IMG/VR virus record: IMGVR_UViG_3300010430_000004
Location: 62,001 to 126,000 of that record
DNA: 64,000 bases
Origin: a virus
Direction: 5' to 3' (one strand)
Shown: piece by piece, positions 43,218 through 50,859 of the stretch
Position numbering within the stretch: the first letter of the stretch is position 1
How the letters are laid out: every line of letters begins with the position of its first letter
Program-made: the position numbers and the translations under genes
Notes under the pieces: model-generated
Databases searched by the model: none
Told to the model about the DNA's origin: nothing
What the model saw: only the letters and a program-made list of their open reading frames with translations

Positions 43218-43538
43218 ATGGGTAGAGGAAGAAGTGCAAAAAGTATTGAAGAAAAAATCAGTGAAGAATTGCCTGAGTTTTATGATAGTGTTCAATCAAT
43301 GAGCATTGAGCAATTAAAGGATCAGTTGGCTCGTGACGCTGGATATCGCGTAGAAAACCAAATAGCCAAAAAAGAAGATACTGAACTTAAAGCTGCTCGT
43401 GATCACGCCTCATTTCTGGCTGGCCCTTATAATGATGCTGAGAAAATGCTTAAACTTAAGGCTGAATTTGTTAAATCTCTTCTTGACGCTAAAGGTGGAT
43501 CAGTTGAGCAAAAAGACACAACCGAAAACGCATCTTAA
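43218..43538 (+). CDS. Hypothetical helical protein
   Basis: 106 residues, highly charged, all-helical; 'MGRGRSAKSIEEKISEELPE' at the start. Clear AAGGAGA site. No family recognised. The size and charge would suit a small DNA- or protein-binding accessory factor. Confidence 0.5.
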   Translation: MGRGRSAKSIEEKISEELPEFYDSVQSMSIEQLKDQLARDAGYRVENQIAKKEDTELKAARDHASFLAGPYNDAEKMLKLKAEFVKSLLDAKGGSVEQKDTTENAS

Positions 43539-43731
43539 TAAAGGTCTTCAGGAAAACATCAAAAAGAGTGGTGCTTTACCTGAAGATTTTGCTATGGTTA
43601 ACATAGCTGTTCGCTATGATCAGATGAGGTGCTTTATTGCTCACCTTAGAATGATTAATATTGACGTTGAGCTTCCTCCAAAAGTAGAAGCTCTTGTTAA
43701 GTTTTATGAAAACAAGGGAAAATCGGAATGA
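43504..43731 (+). CDS. Hypothetical protein
   Basis: 75 residues from a TTG at 43504, chosen because AAGGTGG lies 6 nt upstream; earlier in-frame starts lie deep inside the preceding gene and give an unnatural N-terminus. Body 'VNIAVRYDQMRCFIAHLRMI' is helical. ATGA overlap with the next gene. The start is uncertain. Confidence 0.45.
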   Translation: MSKKTQPKTHLNKGLQENIKKSGALPEDFAMVNIAVRYDQMRCFIAHLRMINIDVELPPKVEALVKFYENKGKSE

Positions 43732-44213
43732 CTACTCTACAAAAACTAGATTATTGTATAGCAAAAACTGAGTATTCAGATTCTATGTTCGCTTGCCATT
43801 GGCTTAGTGTTACTGAAAGAACTATTAAAGCTTTTAGGGCTCTTTCTACTGAAGAACAAGAAAATCCAGAATTAAAAATAACAAAAAGAATAGGCCCTAT
43901 TTACAATTTTCTAAAACTGGCCGAAAAAGCAAATTTATTTAGAGACTATCATCCAGCCAATATTATGGGCGCTGATTTAGACGAATATACCAGAGATCCT
44001 GAAGATGATGACTGCTATCTTTCTCCATCTTTATTTGTAAAATATTTCGGAGAGTACCCTGGAGAATATTCTGAAGAAAGCTTGATGAACTATATACATA
44101 TTATTATTGTAAATTTTTGCAAAAAAGAGATAGAAATAGAAAAGCTTGAGTCAAAGATTAAGCTCATGGAAAATGAAAAAGAAATTAAAAGACTTAGAGA
44201 AGAAAACTCTTAA
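43728..44213 (+). CDS. Hypothetical protein with C-terminal coiled coil
   Basis: 161 residues. Helical N-terminal domain with Trp/Cys-rich start ('MFACHWLSVTERT'), an acidic loop ('TRDPEDDDCYLSPS') and a 40-residue coiled coil at the C-terminus ('EIEKLESKIKLMENEKEIKR'). Family not recognised. Confidence 0.5.
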   Translation: MTTLQKLDYCIAKTEYSDSMFACHWLSVTERTIKAFRALSTEEQENPELKITKRIGPIYNFLKLAEKANLFRDYHPANIMGADLDEYTRDPEDDDCYLSPSLFVKYFGEYPGEYSEESLMNYIHIIIVNFCKKEIEIEKLESKIKLMENEKEIKRLREENS

Positions 44214-44227
44214 TTGAAGGGCTATTC

Positions 44228-44854
44228 GTGAGGGTTCTTGCTCTAGATATGTCAACTAAAACTGGATGGGCTATTCTAGAAATGGAAAAAGGCAAATGCG
44301 AGCTCATTGATTGTGGAGTTCTTAAACAAACTCCAGAACCTGAAGGCTATGAGTATCCCTTTAGTTATCTTAAATGGTCAAATATGTGCTTTGATCAGAT
44401 AGCTAAGATCTGGGACACTAAAGCAAACCCTGAAGTAGTCGTTATAGAAGAAACCGCTAAAGGTTCTAGAAACTCTTTTACTCAGAAAATTTTAGAATTC
44501 ATCCATTTCAGAATGGCGCTTTGGCTTCAAGACGAATGTGAGCAAAACCCTGAATTAAAATATAGATACTATTTAACTGAAGAATGGCGTAGAATAGCAG
44601 GGTGCCAACAAAACGCTGCTGAAAAGAAAAACAATGCTAAACGTAGCAGAGAAAAAGCCAAAGCCAAGAAAAAAGGAGAAGCTACTACAGTTATAAAAGA
44701 TAAAGAAGGCAACCGTTTAGGTAGGGTGACTAAAAAACACGTTAATGTTAGAAGATGTAACGAGGTTTTTGGCACAGAGTTCATACTCAAGGATGAAGAC
44801 AAGGCCGATGCTTGTTTGTTAGGGTATGCTTATTATAAGGAGAATTTTGAATGA
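44228..44854 (+). CDS. RuvC-like Holliday junction resolvase
   Basis: 208 residues from a GTG start with AAGGG upstream. RNase-H-fold acidic residues are in place: D7 in 'LALDMSTKTGWAI', E74/E75 in 'VVVIEETAKGS' and D191/D194 in 'DEDKADACLLGYAYY'. A Lys-rich insertion ('KRSREKAKAKKKGE') could contact DNA. It would cut branched recombination or packaging intermediates, complementing the UvsW-like helicase and gp46/47. Confidence 0.8.
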   Translation: MRVLALDMSTKTGWAILEMEKGKCELIDCGVLKQTPEPEGYEYPFSYLKWSNMCFDQIAKIWDTKANPEVVVIEETAKGSRNSFTQKILEFIHFRMALWLQDECEQNPELKYRYYLTEEWRRIAGCQQNAAEKKNNAKRSREKAKAKKKGEATTVIKDKEGNRLGRVTKKHVNVRRCNEVFGTEFILKDEDKADACLLGYAYYKENFE

Positions 44855-44949
44855 CAATAACAATACCTGATTGGATGGGTTACGCATTTGTGGCTTATTT
44901 AGTTATTAGATGTTTTCTAACATATATGGATATAAAGAGTTATAAATAA
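44851..44949 (+). CDS. Tiny membrane peptide
   Basis: 32 residues, one hydrophobic helix ('YAFVAYLVIRCFLTYM'). ATGA overlap with the resolvase stop and an AAGGAG site 8 nt upstream support translation, and it fills an otherwise empty 108-nt space. Function unknown. Confidence 0.45.
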   Translation: MTITIPDWMGYAFVAYLVIRCFLTYMDIKSYK

Positions 44950-44962
44950 TATAAGGTAAAGC

Positions 44963-45757
44963 ATGGATAAAGACAAAGTACTGCAAGCAGTAAATGACAT
45001 TAAGAAAAAGTTTGCGACTGAAAGTGTAGATGAAGAACAGGTGAAGGAAAGCTTCGTAGATAAGCTTAATGCCTTGCTACAATCTATTTTCGGAGATGAT
45101 GTTGATGCTGCCTATGAGCTTCTTGAAAAAGGCGACCTTTCTAATTATAGGAAGAGCTATATTAAACGATTAAGAAAATTTGTATATTCTAATCTGAAAA
45201 ATTTCTTCTACGCAGCGTTTATGTTCAGTATTGTAGCATTTCTAGTATCTGAAGCTGTTACTTTTTATGCCGTTGATGGAGTGGTAGAATCTAAGACGTA
45301 TATAAAGGCTATACTGACTGAAGTCAGTTTCATCTTTCTTTCCGGCTATGTAGCAACGACCAAATGGACCCAGGTAATAAGCAAATTACTCCTGGCTGGA
45401 GTATTTGGGCTTATGCTGTTTGTAATCTCTGCTGAAACTCTTAAACAGGGAGAAGCAGGAAGTCAAGAGTCTGCTATTATTGCCCAACAGATTATCACAC
45501 TAGAGACACAGATAAAAGAAAAAGAAGAATTGATTAAATACTATGTATCTATTGGTTGGCCAAGAAATGCCACAACTACTAGATTAGAGAAACAAAAATT
45601 AGTAGATAAGCTGCTATTACTAAAAGAAAAACAAGCAGCTGGAAAAAATGAAAGCGTTACTGACATTGAGCGTTATAAAAGTTATGGTAAGGCTTTCTTT
45701 AGAGTGATATTATTAATGATCAACTTACTTATTTCTAGAAGAGTGTTTAAGTTTTGA
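44963..45757 (+). CDS. Multi-span membrane protein with coiled coil
   Basis: 264 residues: acidic helical N-terminus (1-70), three membrane spans (about 79-102, 112-128 and 135-152), a cytoplasmic coiled coil (165-225) and a final hydrophobic helix (244-258). No transporter or channel motif is recognised. Such architecture appears in phage exclusion or membrane-reorganising proteins, but the role here is unknown. Confidence 0.55.
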   Translation: MDKDKVLQAVNDIKKKFATESVDEEQVKESFVDKLNALLQSIFGDDVDAAYELLEKGDLSNYRKSYIKRLRKFVYSNLKNFFYAAFMFSIVAFLVSEAVTFYAVDGVVESKTYIKAILTEVSFIFLSGYVATTKWTQVISKLLLAGVFGLMLFVISAETLKQGEAGSQESAIIAQQIITLETQIKEKEELIKYYVSIGWPRNATTTRLEKQKLVDKLLLLKEKQAAGKNESVTDIERYKSYGKAFFRVILLMINLLISRRVFKF

Positions 45758-46035
45758 GAAATAGAAGTAGAATCAGGGGCTATTGTTTTTGTTGCGGTAC
45801 AGAAACTGCAAAATGGACCAATATGAAGGGTATGTCTTTTAGATGGAGGCATACTAGAAAAATACTAAGACATGATTTTTGGAATTATGTCTGTACTGTT
45901 TGTGGAGAATATGGTATGTGGAGTTGTGACATTGCAAAATTTGCCCAACTCATTAACATGGGCACTGGTGATCTTTCAGGAAATGATGACTCTCAGGGTA
46001 TGGACTACAAATATTTTAATAAGGGTGGAATATGA
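45754..46035 (+). CDS. Zinc-ribbon-like protein
   Basis: 93 residues from a TTG start that overlaps the previous stop. Two Cys pairs, 'GYCFCCGTE' (11-14) and 'YVCTVCGEYG' (47, 50), suggest a treble-clef or HNH-like zinc site; no HNH catalytic His is placed convincingly. Basic middle region. Confidence 0.5.
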   Translation: MRNRSRIRGYCFCCGTETAKWTNMKGMSFRWRHTRKILRHDFWNYVCTVCGEYGMWSCDIAKFAQLINMGTGDLSGNDDSQGMDYKYFNKGGI

Positions 46036-46343
46036 GCATCAAAGACAAAGAAGTCACTATTGAAGAATTTGCTAAATGGGCAAGTAATAATAAAAACTAT
46101 ACATGGTATCATGGAAAAGGCGGTGGCTTTGATTTTGGCGGCACTAATTGTCCCTTTATTAAATATATGCGCCCTGCATTGGATACTCGTGACATGAAGG
46201 TTTATAGAATAGAGTGTGACCGTAAAGAATATACTACAGATTTTAGAGACGAAGGCGAAGGTACTATCCTTGATATTTTATCCGCTAAACTAGAAAAAGC
46301 TATGAAAAACCACAACAAAGAAATGGAGAAAGAAAATGAGTAA
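46032..46343 (+). CDS. Hypothetical protein
   Basis: 103 residues, mixed alpha/beta with a Gly-rich loop ('WYHGKGGGFDFGGTN') and a helical charged C-terminus. No family recognised. ATGA junction before, 8-bp overlap after. Confidence 0.5.
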   Translation: MSIKDKEVTIEEFAKWASNNKNYTWYHGKGGGFDFGGTNCPFIKYMRPALDTRDMKVYRIECDRKEYTTDFRDEGEGTILDILSAKLEKAMKNHNKEMEKENE

Positions 46344-46968
46344 TGGAATAGTCAAACAATTCGCCACTTCTGATTGGCACGTTGGACATCATAATGTTAT
46401 TGATTTCTCTAACAGGCCCTTCAAGGATACTCGTGATATGCACAGAGTATTGATTAATAATTATAACTCTACCGTACCTGAAGATGGCATTTGCTATTTT
46501 GTAGGCGACATGGGCATGGGAAATCCACTTACTCTTAAACACGTTATTAAAGAGCTAAACGGTACTAAAATTTTAGTACTAGGAAATCACGACAAAGGAT
46601 TAAACAAGATGTACAGTCTAGGCTTTGACGTAGTAACGTTTGGAGCGATCTTTGATATTTGTGGTGAGCAAGTAACAATGACCCATTGCCCTCTAAGAGA
46701 CACATACAGAGAAGATACAAGCAAAATGAAAGAAGGCGAGCTTTGTCCTAACTGGCATGGTGAGCATAGAAAAAAATATAAAAAATATACCATTCCTAAT
46801 TGGGGCCAATATCATCTTCACGGCCATATCCACTCTCCAAACTCTGGTCAATCAAAAAAGATTGAAGGTAGACAAATGGATGTTGGAGTAGATGCTAACG
46901 GATATCGCCCAGTAAGTTGGAGTGCCATTGAATCATGGATAGCAAAGACTAAAAATGTCAAAGGGTAA
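46336..46968 (+). CDS. Calcineurin-like metallophosphoesterase
   Basis: 210 residues. 'FATSDWHVGHHNV' (D13, H15), 'YFVGDMGMGNP', 'VLGNHDKG', 'TMTHCPLRD' and 'HLHGHIHSP' make a full active site. Similar to the YfcE/phage phosphoesterase group rather than Mre11; substrates of this group include cyclic or terminal phosphodiesters. Second of four such enzymes in the window. Confidence 0.75.
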   Translation: MSNGIVKQFATSDWHVGHHNVIDFSNRPFKDTRDMHRVLINNYNSTVPEDGICYFVGDMGMGNPLTLKHVIKELNGTKILVLGNHDKGLNKMYSLGFDVVTFGAIFDICGEQVTMTHCPLRDTYREDTSKMKEGELCPNWHGEHRKKYKKYTIPNWGQYHLHGHIHSPNSGQSKKIEGRQMDVGVDANGYRPVSWSAIESWIAKTKNVKG

Positions 46969-47191
46969 TTTAAGCGTTTTTGCTGCCAATAAAACAAACT
47001 ATAATGATGGAATTAATAAAAGAGAAGATTTTATTACTAGAAGATGGTCAGCATATAGATTAGAAAAATTTGTAGGATTGAGAAGCTTTACTGATGCAGA
47101 CTCCTACAATGATATGAGAAGTAATGGGTTCGCTTATCCTCTTGATGAACACAATCATATAGAAGCTAGAAATAAGAAAGACAAAAAATGA
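46955..47191 (+). CDS. Tandem small-protein family, copy 1
   Basis: 78 residues. Shares with the next two genes the pattern K-x-NY ... W ... YR-x-E-x-FVG ... FT-x-AD-x-YND, here 'ANKTNYNDGINKRED', 'RRWSAYRLEKFVGLRSFTDA' and 'DSYND'. Helical-strand-helical body with polar ends; no known family. 14-bp overlap with the phosphoesterase gene. Confidence 0.6.
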   Translation: MSKGNLSVFAANKTNYNDGINKREDFITRRWSAYRLEKFVGLRSFTDADSYNDMRSNGFAYPLDEHNHIEARNKKDKK

Positions 47192-47406
47192 GTAGGACTA
47201 TAGTTAATTTTGGAAAAAAAGCAAACTATAATCCTAAAGTAAACACTTCAAGCCTTAGCATTAGAGAAAAATGGCACAAGTTTAGACACGAAACATACAT
47301 AGGAATTGGCAATTTTTCTAATACTGATAATTATAATAGTGGAGTTTCAGAAAATACGAATATAAAAGAAAACAAAAGTTCAGAAATGGTAAACTTAAAT
47401 GAATGA
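47188..47406 (+). CDS. Tandem small-protein family, copy 2
   Basis: 72 residues. Paralogue of its neighbours: 'KKANYNPKVNTSSLSIREKW', 'KFRHETYIGIGNFSNTDNYN'. The aligned positions W, Y/F-R, Y/F-V/I-G and N/D-YN are kept while linkers differ, so the copies are old. ATGA junction before, 8-bp overlap after. Confidence 0.6.
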   Translation: MSRTIVNFGKKANYNPKVNTSSLSIREKWHKFRHETYIGIGNFSNTDNYNSGVSENTNIKENKSSEMVNLNE

Positions 47407-47614
47407 TGATTACATAAACAATATAATAGTAAAGACTAAATATTCTTATTCTCTTAATGATAGAAGTTTTCACATGGAAACCCACTGGTCTAATTATTGT
47501 ATGGAAGATTTCGTAAGTGTAGCTGGATTTACTAATACTGAAAATTACGATGAAATTGAAACAGAAGATATAGCCACGGATATAGAAGACCATGATCATT
47601 ATAGCGACGAGTGA
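47399..47614 (+). CDS. Tandem small-protein family, copy 3
   Basis: 71 residues. Third copy: 'VKTKYSYSLNDRSFHMETHW', 'SNYCMEDFVSVAGFTNTENY'. It ends in an acidic/His tail ('IEDHDHYSDE'). Its 3' end overlaps the next phosphoesterase gene by 23 bp. The most diverged of the three. Confidence 0.6.
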   Translation: MNDDYINNIIVKTKYSYSLNDRSFHMETHWSNYCMEDFVSVAGFTNTENYDEIETEDIATDIEDHDHYSDE

Positions 47615-48290
47615 TACTCATTATAGGCACGAAAAAGTGGAGCTAGCTCCAGGTGATGTGTTTATTCATGCCGGAGACAACAACGCTGGTGGACCAAGCT
47701 GTGCTCGTGATTTTATTGAATGGGTTGGCGAACTTAATTACAAACATAAAATAATTATTGCAGGCAACCATGATAATGCCTTTGCCGATGATCCCAAGTA
47801 TATTGAGCAATTATGTAAAGATAATGGGGTCATATACCTAAACGATTCTGGAGTAGAGATTGATGGGGTTAAGTTCTGGGGAAGCCCATGGACACCTAAG
47901 TATGGATTAGACATTTATGTATTTAACGCTGCACGTTCAGTAACCGAACAAGCATTCTTAGGTTTTAAATATCCATTAATAGAAGAAAAGTGGGCTCTTA
48001 TCCCTGAAGATACTGACGTATTGATTACCCACGGCCCAGCTTATGATGTTCTTGACGTAAACAAAAAAGGCATACCTTGTGGGTGCGTAGAGTTGAGAAA
48101 AGCCATAGAAAAAATAAAACCACAGGTTCATATCTTTGGTCACATTCACGAAGGCGCTGGAGATACTAAAATAAATGAGACTGAATACTATAACGTGGCT
48201 TACTTTGGTAAGATTACAAGGCACTCTCGTAACGAATACACTATTGAAAAAAATCCAGCAAGCATGATTTATATTGACGATAATAAATAA
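47592..48290 (+). CDS. Metallophosphoesterase (MPPED/YfcE-like)
   Basis: 232 residues. 'IIIATSDTHYRHE' (D8, H10), 'IHAGDNN', 'IIAGNHDNAF', 'VLITHGPAYDVL' and 'HIFGHIHEGAG' are complete and in order. The long middle 'VKFWGSPWTPKYG' matches the MPPED-type group. It is the third phosphoesterase and the last gene before the noncoding segment. Confidence 0.8.
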   Translation: MIIIATSDTHYRHEKVELAPGDVFIHAGDNNAGGPSCARDFIEWVGELNYKHKIIIAGNHDNAFADDPKYIEQLCKDNGVIYLNDSGVEIDGVKFWGSPWTPKYGLDIYVFNAARSVTEQAFLGFKYPLIEEKWALIPEDTDVLITHGPAYDVLDVNKKGIPCGCVELRKAIEKIKPQVHIFGHIHEGAGDTKINETEYYNVAYFGKITRHSRNEYTIEKNPASMIYIDDNK

Positions 48291-48640
48291 TTGAATCTCC
48301 AGTCTGGACGGTGCGGTGTCGAAAGCCCACGTTCTTCCTGGACCGAGGGTTATGTGCGAGGCATATTAAAATGGTTGCTAAGATCTGCCCTTTACTTGTG
48401 GTATAGTCCATGAACTTACCACAGCCCCTAGAGATAGGTAGCTCCTTGATCTAGTAGAGGCTCTGCAAGCCTACACTGTTACTAGACGCGTCTAGACAGT
48501 TGTTTTTAAGCCCTATTATGGGCAGAACAAGCAGCGCATGGTGGATGTAGGAAACGCCACTAGGAGTCACAATCCTCTCAGCAGCTCAATGATACGGGGC
48601 AACAGCTGGAAAACTGTGAGGTTGCGGCTCGCTTTTTTTA
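48291..48640 (+). ncRNA. Candidate structured RNA, family not recognised
   Basis: No ORF fits this segment. GC content is near 50 percent (about 60 in 48301-48360) against one-third around it. Possible helices: 48311-48317 with 48325-48330; 48352-48357 with 48361-48366; TGTGGTA/TACCACA at 48397-48403 and 48417-48423; ACTGT..CTAGACGCGTCTAG..ACAGT at 48475-48500; GCCC/GGGC at 48510-48523; TGGTGG/CCACTA at 48539-48562; AGGA/TCCT at 48562-48576; and a terminator at 48616-48639. It does not show tmRNA, RNase P, SRP or 6S hallmarks or a tRNA. The 5' end is not defined; the RNA probably starts near 48295. Confidence 0.55.
48616..48639 (+). terminator. Intrinsic terminator of the structured-RNA segment
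   Basis: Stem GTGAG/CTCGC (one U-G pair) with a 7-nt loop, followed by seven T residues (48633-48639). It separates the RNA segment and the upstream operon from the accessory block. Confidence 0.65.
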
Positions 48641-48707
48641 TTCAGCTCAAATCTGAGCCGAGCAAAATCTTCAATAATTTCAATGACTTTATTCTCTAAA
48701 AATTTAC

Positions 48708-48736
48708 TAGCATTTTTTAATAATCCATGTTATATT
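48708..48736 (+). promoter_or_regulatory. Phage promoter TAGCAT-N17-TATATT
   Basis: TAGCAT (48708-48713), 17 nt, TATATT (48731-48736), with ATGT before the -10 and ACTAGCATTTTT around the -35. It lies after the terminator and before the accessory block; the transcript would start near 48743 with AAAGGA as ribosome-binding site. Confidence 0.7.
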
Positions 48737-48757
48737 TAACTCAACAAAGGAAATAAA

Positions 48758-48973
48758 ATGGTTTATTTAATAGTTGTAGGCTTAATATGTACCACAGGCA
48801 CTATTGATTGTTATTCAAAAATAAATAACAAAGCCGAGAAAATAAACGTTACTAGAGAAATGACCAAAAAAGAGTGTGTAGAGAAGACAATGATTCTTAG
48901 AAAATATATAACAGACAATAAATTAGGAAAACCTATAGTTGTTTGTAGAATAAACTGGGAGAAGGTACAATGA
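48758..48973 (+). CDS. Small protein with N-terminal hydrophobic segment
   Basis: 71 residues. 'MVYLIVVGLICTTGTIDCYS' is a signal or anchor; the rest is charged with three more Cys. First gene after the promoter at 48708, AAAGGAA site, ATGA overlap with the SET gene. Function unknown. Confidence 0.55.
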   Translation: MVYLIVVGLICTTGTIDCYSKINNKAEKINVTREMTKKECVEKTMILRKYITDNKLGKPIVVCRINWEKVQ

Positions 48974-49386
48974 ATCCAAGAACGCCTAAATTTTTTAACA
49001 ATGGAATTGAAGTCAAACACATTTCTGAGAAAAAAGGCAGAGGTGTATTTGCTACTCGTACTATTAAAAAAGGTGAAGTATTTGAAATAGCGCCCTGCCT
49101 AATAGTGCCCCATGATGAGAGTGAACTAGTAAACGACACTTTTTTAGGTTTTTATACCTATTCTCCTCCAGGGCCAACTAAGGATGAGGATGAAGAAACA
49201 TACGATGAGTGCTCAATTATTGCTCTTGGTTATGGATCTTTATATAATACTAACAAGAACCCAAACGCTGACTATGCTGTTTATTATAACCATGCTAAAT
49301 ACTTTGCGCTAAGAACTATTAAAAAGGGCGAAGAAATATTAATAAACTATGGTTGGGATGAGTCTTATACAAAGGATTTTGAATGA
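48970..49386 (+). CDS. SET-domain lysine methyltransferase-like protein
   Basis: 138 residues, the size of viral SET proteins such as chlorovirus vSET. 'GRGVFATRTIKKGEVFE' (23-39) binds the cofactor; 'LGYGSLYNTNKNPNADY' (86-102) is the pseudoknot motif, with NTN in place of the usual NHS; 'LRTIKKGEEILINYG' (114-128) closes the fold. SET enzymes methylate lysine side chains. It should act in the cytosol on host or phage proteins; a candidate substrate class is the lysine-rich protein at 62006. Confidence 0.85.
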   Translation: MNPRTPKFFNNGIEVKHISEKKGRGVFATRTIKKGEVFEIAPCLIVPHDESELVNDTFLGFYTYSPPGPTKDEDEETYDECSIIALGYGSLYNTNKNPNADYAVYYNHAKYFALRTIKKGEEILINYGWDESYTKDFE

Positions 49387-49466
49387 AAAAGCTAAGCCAT
49401 TGGTGGCGTTGTAGTTGGTGTGGATTTGCCACAAATGATTCGGTGCATATTTGCAAGGGGAAATGA
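49383..49466 (+). CDS. Tiny zinc-finger-like peptide
   Basis: 27 residues, 'MKKLSHWWRCSWCGFATNDS' then 'VHICKGK': C-x2-C and H-x2-C, a plausible single zinc knuckle. ATGA overlap with the SET gene. It fills the space before the next gene, whose ribosome-binding site (AAGGGGA) lies in its last codons. Confidence 0.45.
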   Translation: MKKLSHWWRCSWCGFATNDSVHICKGK

Positions 49467-49467
49467 T

Positions 49468-49716
49468 ATGGATGTTTATGTGGTTACTTATGGATATGAC
49501 TATGAAAGCACTTCTGTTCTTGGAGTATACTCTACTGAACAAAAAGCCCAAGCAGCAGTAGAAGATATGGTTGGTAATTATTATGATGAAGTGAAATGGT
49601 ACACAGACTATATGGCTAAAGAGTATAGCAGTGAATCAGACAGCACTGGTAGAAGATTTGAAATTGAACAATGTCAGTTAGATGACCAATATGAAGATGA
49701 TTTATTCGAGGACTAA
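49468..49716 (+). CDS. Hypothetical acidic protein
   Basis: 82 residues from the ATG at 49468, which has AAGGGGA 8 nt upstream; an in-frame start at 49420 would overlap the zinc-knuckle ORF. 'MDVYVVTYGYDYESTSVLGV' is a two-strand start, then a helix and an acidic end. Resembles small phage proteins that report or bind nucleotides, but no family is assigned. Confidence 0.55.
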   Translation: MDVYVVTYGYDYESTSVLGVYSTEQKAQAAVEDMVGNYYDEVKWYTDYMAKEYSSESDSTGRRFEIEQCQLDDQYEDDLFED

Positions 49717-49718
49717 TT

Positions 49719-50093
49719 ATGTTATACGGACTATATATGGAAAAAGAAACAGATAATATTGCTATAAAGCGCACAGCAAACTCTATTGAAGCTTTCAATC
49801 ACACCCACTATCATAAGGTTTGGAAGGCTAGAAGAGAAATTGGTGATAATCTAGGAAATCTTGATCAACCAAACCATTCGCTTGTGGGTAAAAAGCTCAG
49901 AAATCGCAAAACAGGAGATATTTATAATGTGGAGTCTGTTAAGAAACAGTTCTATGCTGGATGGTATTTTGGAGCGCTGCTTGAGTGTAACAACAGTCAT
50001 TGTTTTGCATGGTTCCACAACGAAAGCAGTATAGATAGTATTGTTGAAAAGCATTGTATAGAATTTTGGGAAGATTTTGAGGAAGTGAAATGA
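49719..50093 (+). CDS. Hypothetical protein
   Basis: 124 residues; 'LVGKKLRNRKTGDIYNVESV' resembles an SH3-like strand-turn-strand. Two Cys/His-rich stretches ('NNSHCFAWFHNES'). Family not recognised; ATGA overlap with the next gene. Confidence 0.5.
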   Translation: MLYGLYMEKETDNIAIKRTANSIEAFNHTHYHKVWKARREIGDNLGNLDQPNHSLVGKKLRNRKTGDIYNVESVKKQFYAGWYFGALLECNNSHCFAWFHNESSIDSIVEKHCIEFWEDFEEVK

Positions 50094-50374
50094 AAACACT
50101 GAAAAAAATTAAACTAACTTCAGATTGTGGAACAATGGCATGGACCGTTGATTTGCATGAAGTCGCCCACGATAGGGCCTGTTACTATTCCAAAAAAGAC
50201 AGCGACAATGCCACTTATGAAGATGAATATGAATTTACCTGTGAAGACGACTACGAAGCTGTTGATTGGTTACAAAACAATATGGACTGGTATAATTGTA
50301 GATCATTAAAGATGATTATGAATTTTGAAAAACCTTTAAACGAAGTAGATATTGACGATTGGGAGATAGTATAA
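50090..50374 (+). CDS. Hypothetical acidic protein
   Basis: 94 residues, acidic with four Cys in the first 70 residues and a helix-strand C-terminus. No family recognised. One base overlaps the next gene's start. Confidence 0.5.
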   Translation: MKTLKKIKLTSDCGTMAWTVDLHEVAHDRACYYSKKDSDNATYEDEYEFTCEDDYEAVDWLQNNMDWYNCRSLKMIMNFEKPLNEVDIDDWEIV

Positions 50375-50859
50375 TGGGCTTAGATATAGATGGAATAAAA
50401 ATTATCAGAGAAGGAAAAACCGATGACACTGTTTTTGTATACGAAGGTTTTGAACGGTCCCTTAAAGATGAAGAAATAGTAAGTCTTGATTATGATGACG
50501 AAAATTGGGAATGCGTAGCTGACGGAATCTCTATGTCTTATGGATCATATAATGGATTTAGAAGAGTGCTGGCTGAAGCAGCCCTAAACACAAGTGTAGA
50601 AAATGTATGGAAATTGGCTGGAAATCTCAAAGATAGTGAACCTTATCCTTCTCCAATTTTTCATATACTTAATTTTGCAGACAATGAAGGTTTTATAGGC
50701 CCATCGGCTGTAAAAGAATTAGATAGTTATTTTGATGAAAGACTTGAATATCTTAAGGAAGAGCTTTCGGATGATGAATACTATATGCACAAGGTTATTA
50801 GTTTAGCTGAATGTATTAAAGAAACTGCCAAAGAAAATGGCTACTTGAGGTTTGGATAA
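50374..50859 (+). CDS. Hypothetical acidic protein
   Basis: 161 residues from the ATG at 50374, which lies 9 nt after GGGAGAT and overlaps the previous stop by one base; a TTG five codons earlier is less likely. Beta start ('DGIKIIREGKTDDTVFVYEG'), helical middle, acidic. Family not recognised. Confidence 0.5.
   Translation: MGLDIDGIKIIREGKTDDTVFVYEGFERSLKDEEIVSLDYDDENWECVADGISMSYGSYNGFRRVLAEAALNTSVENVWKLAGNLKDSEPYPSPIFHILNFADNEGFIGPSAVKELDSYFDERLEYLKEELSDDEYYMHKVISLAECIKETAKENGYLRFG

Noticed and set aside
48291-48640. Group I intron or tmRNA
   Set aside because: A 'TATAGTCC' and a 'CTAGTAGA' recall group I elements, but the order of conserved segments is wrong and no interrupted gene flanks it. 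No tRNA-like end or tag frame for tmRNA.
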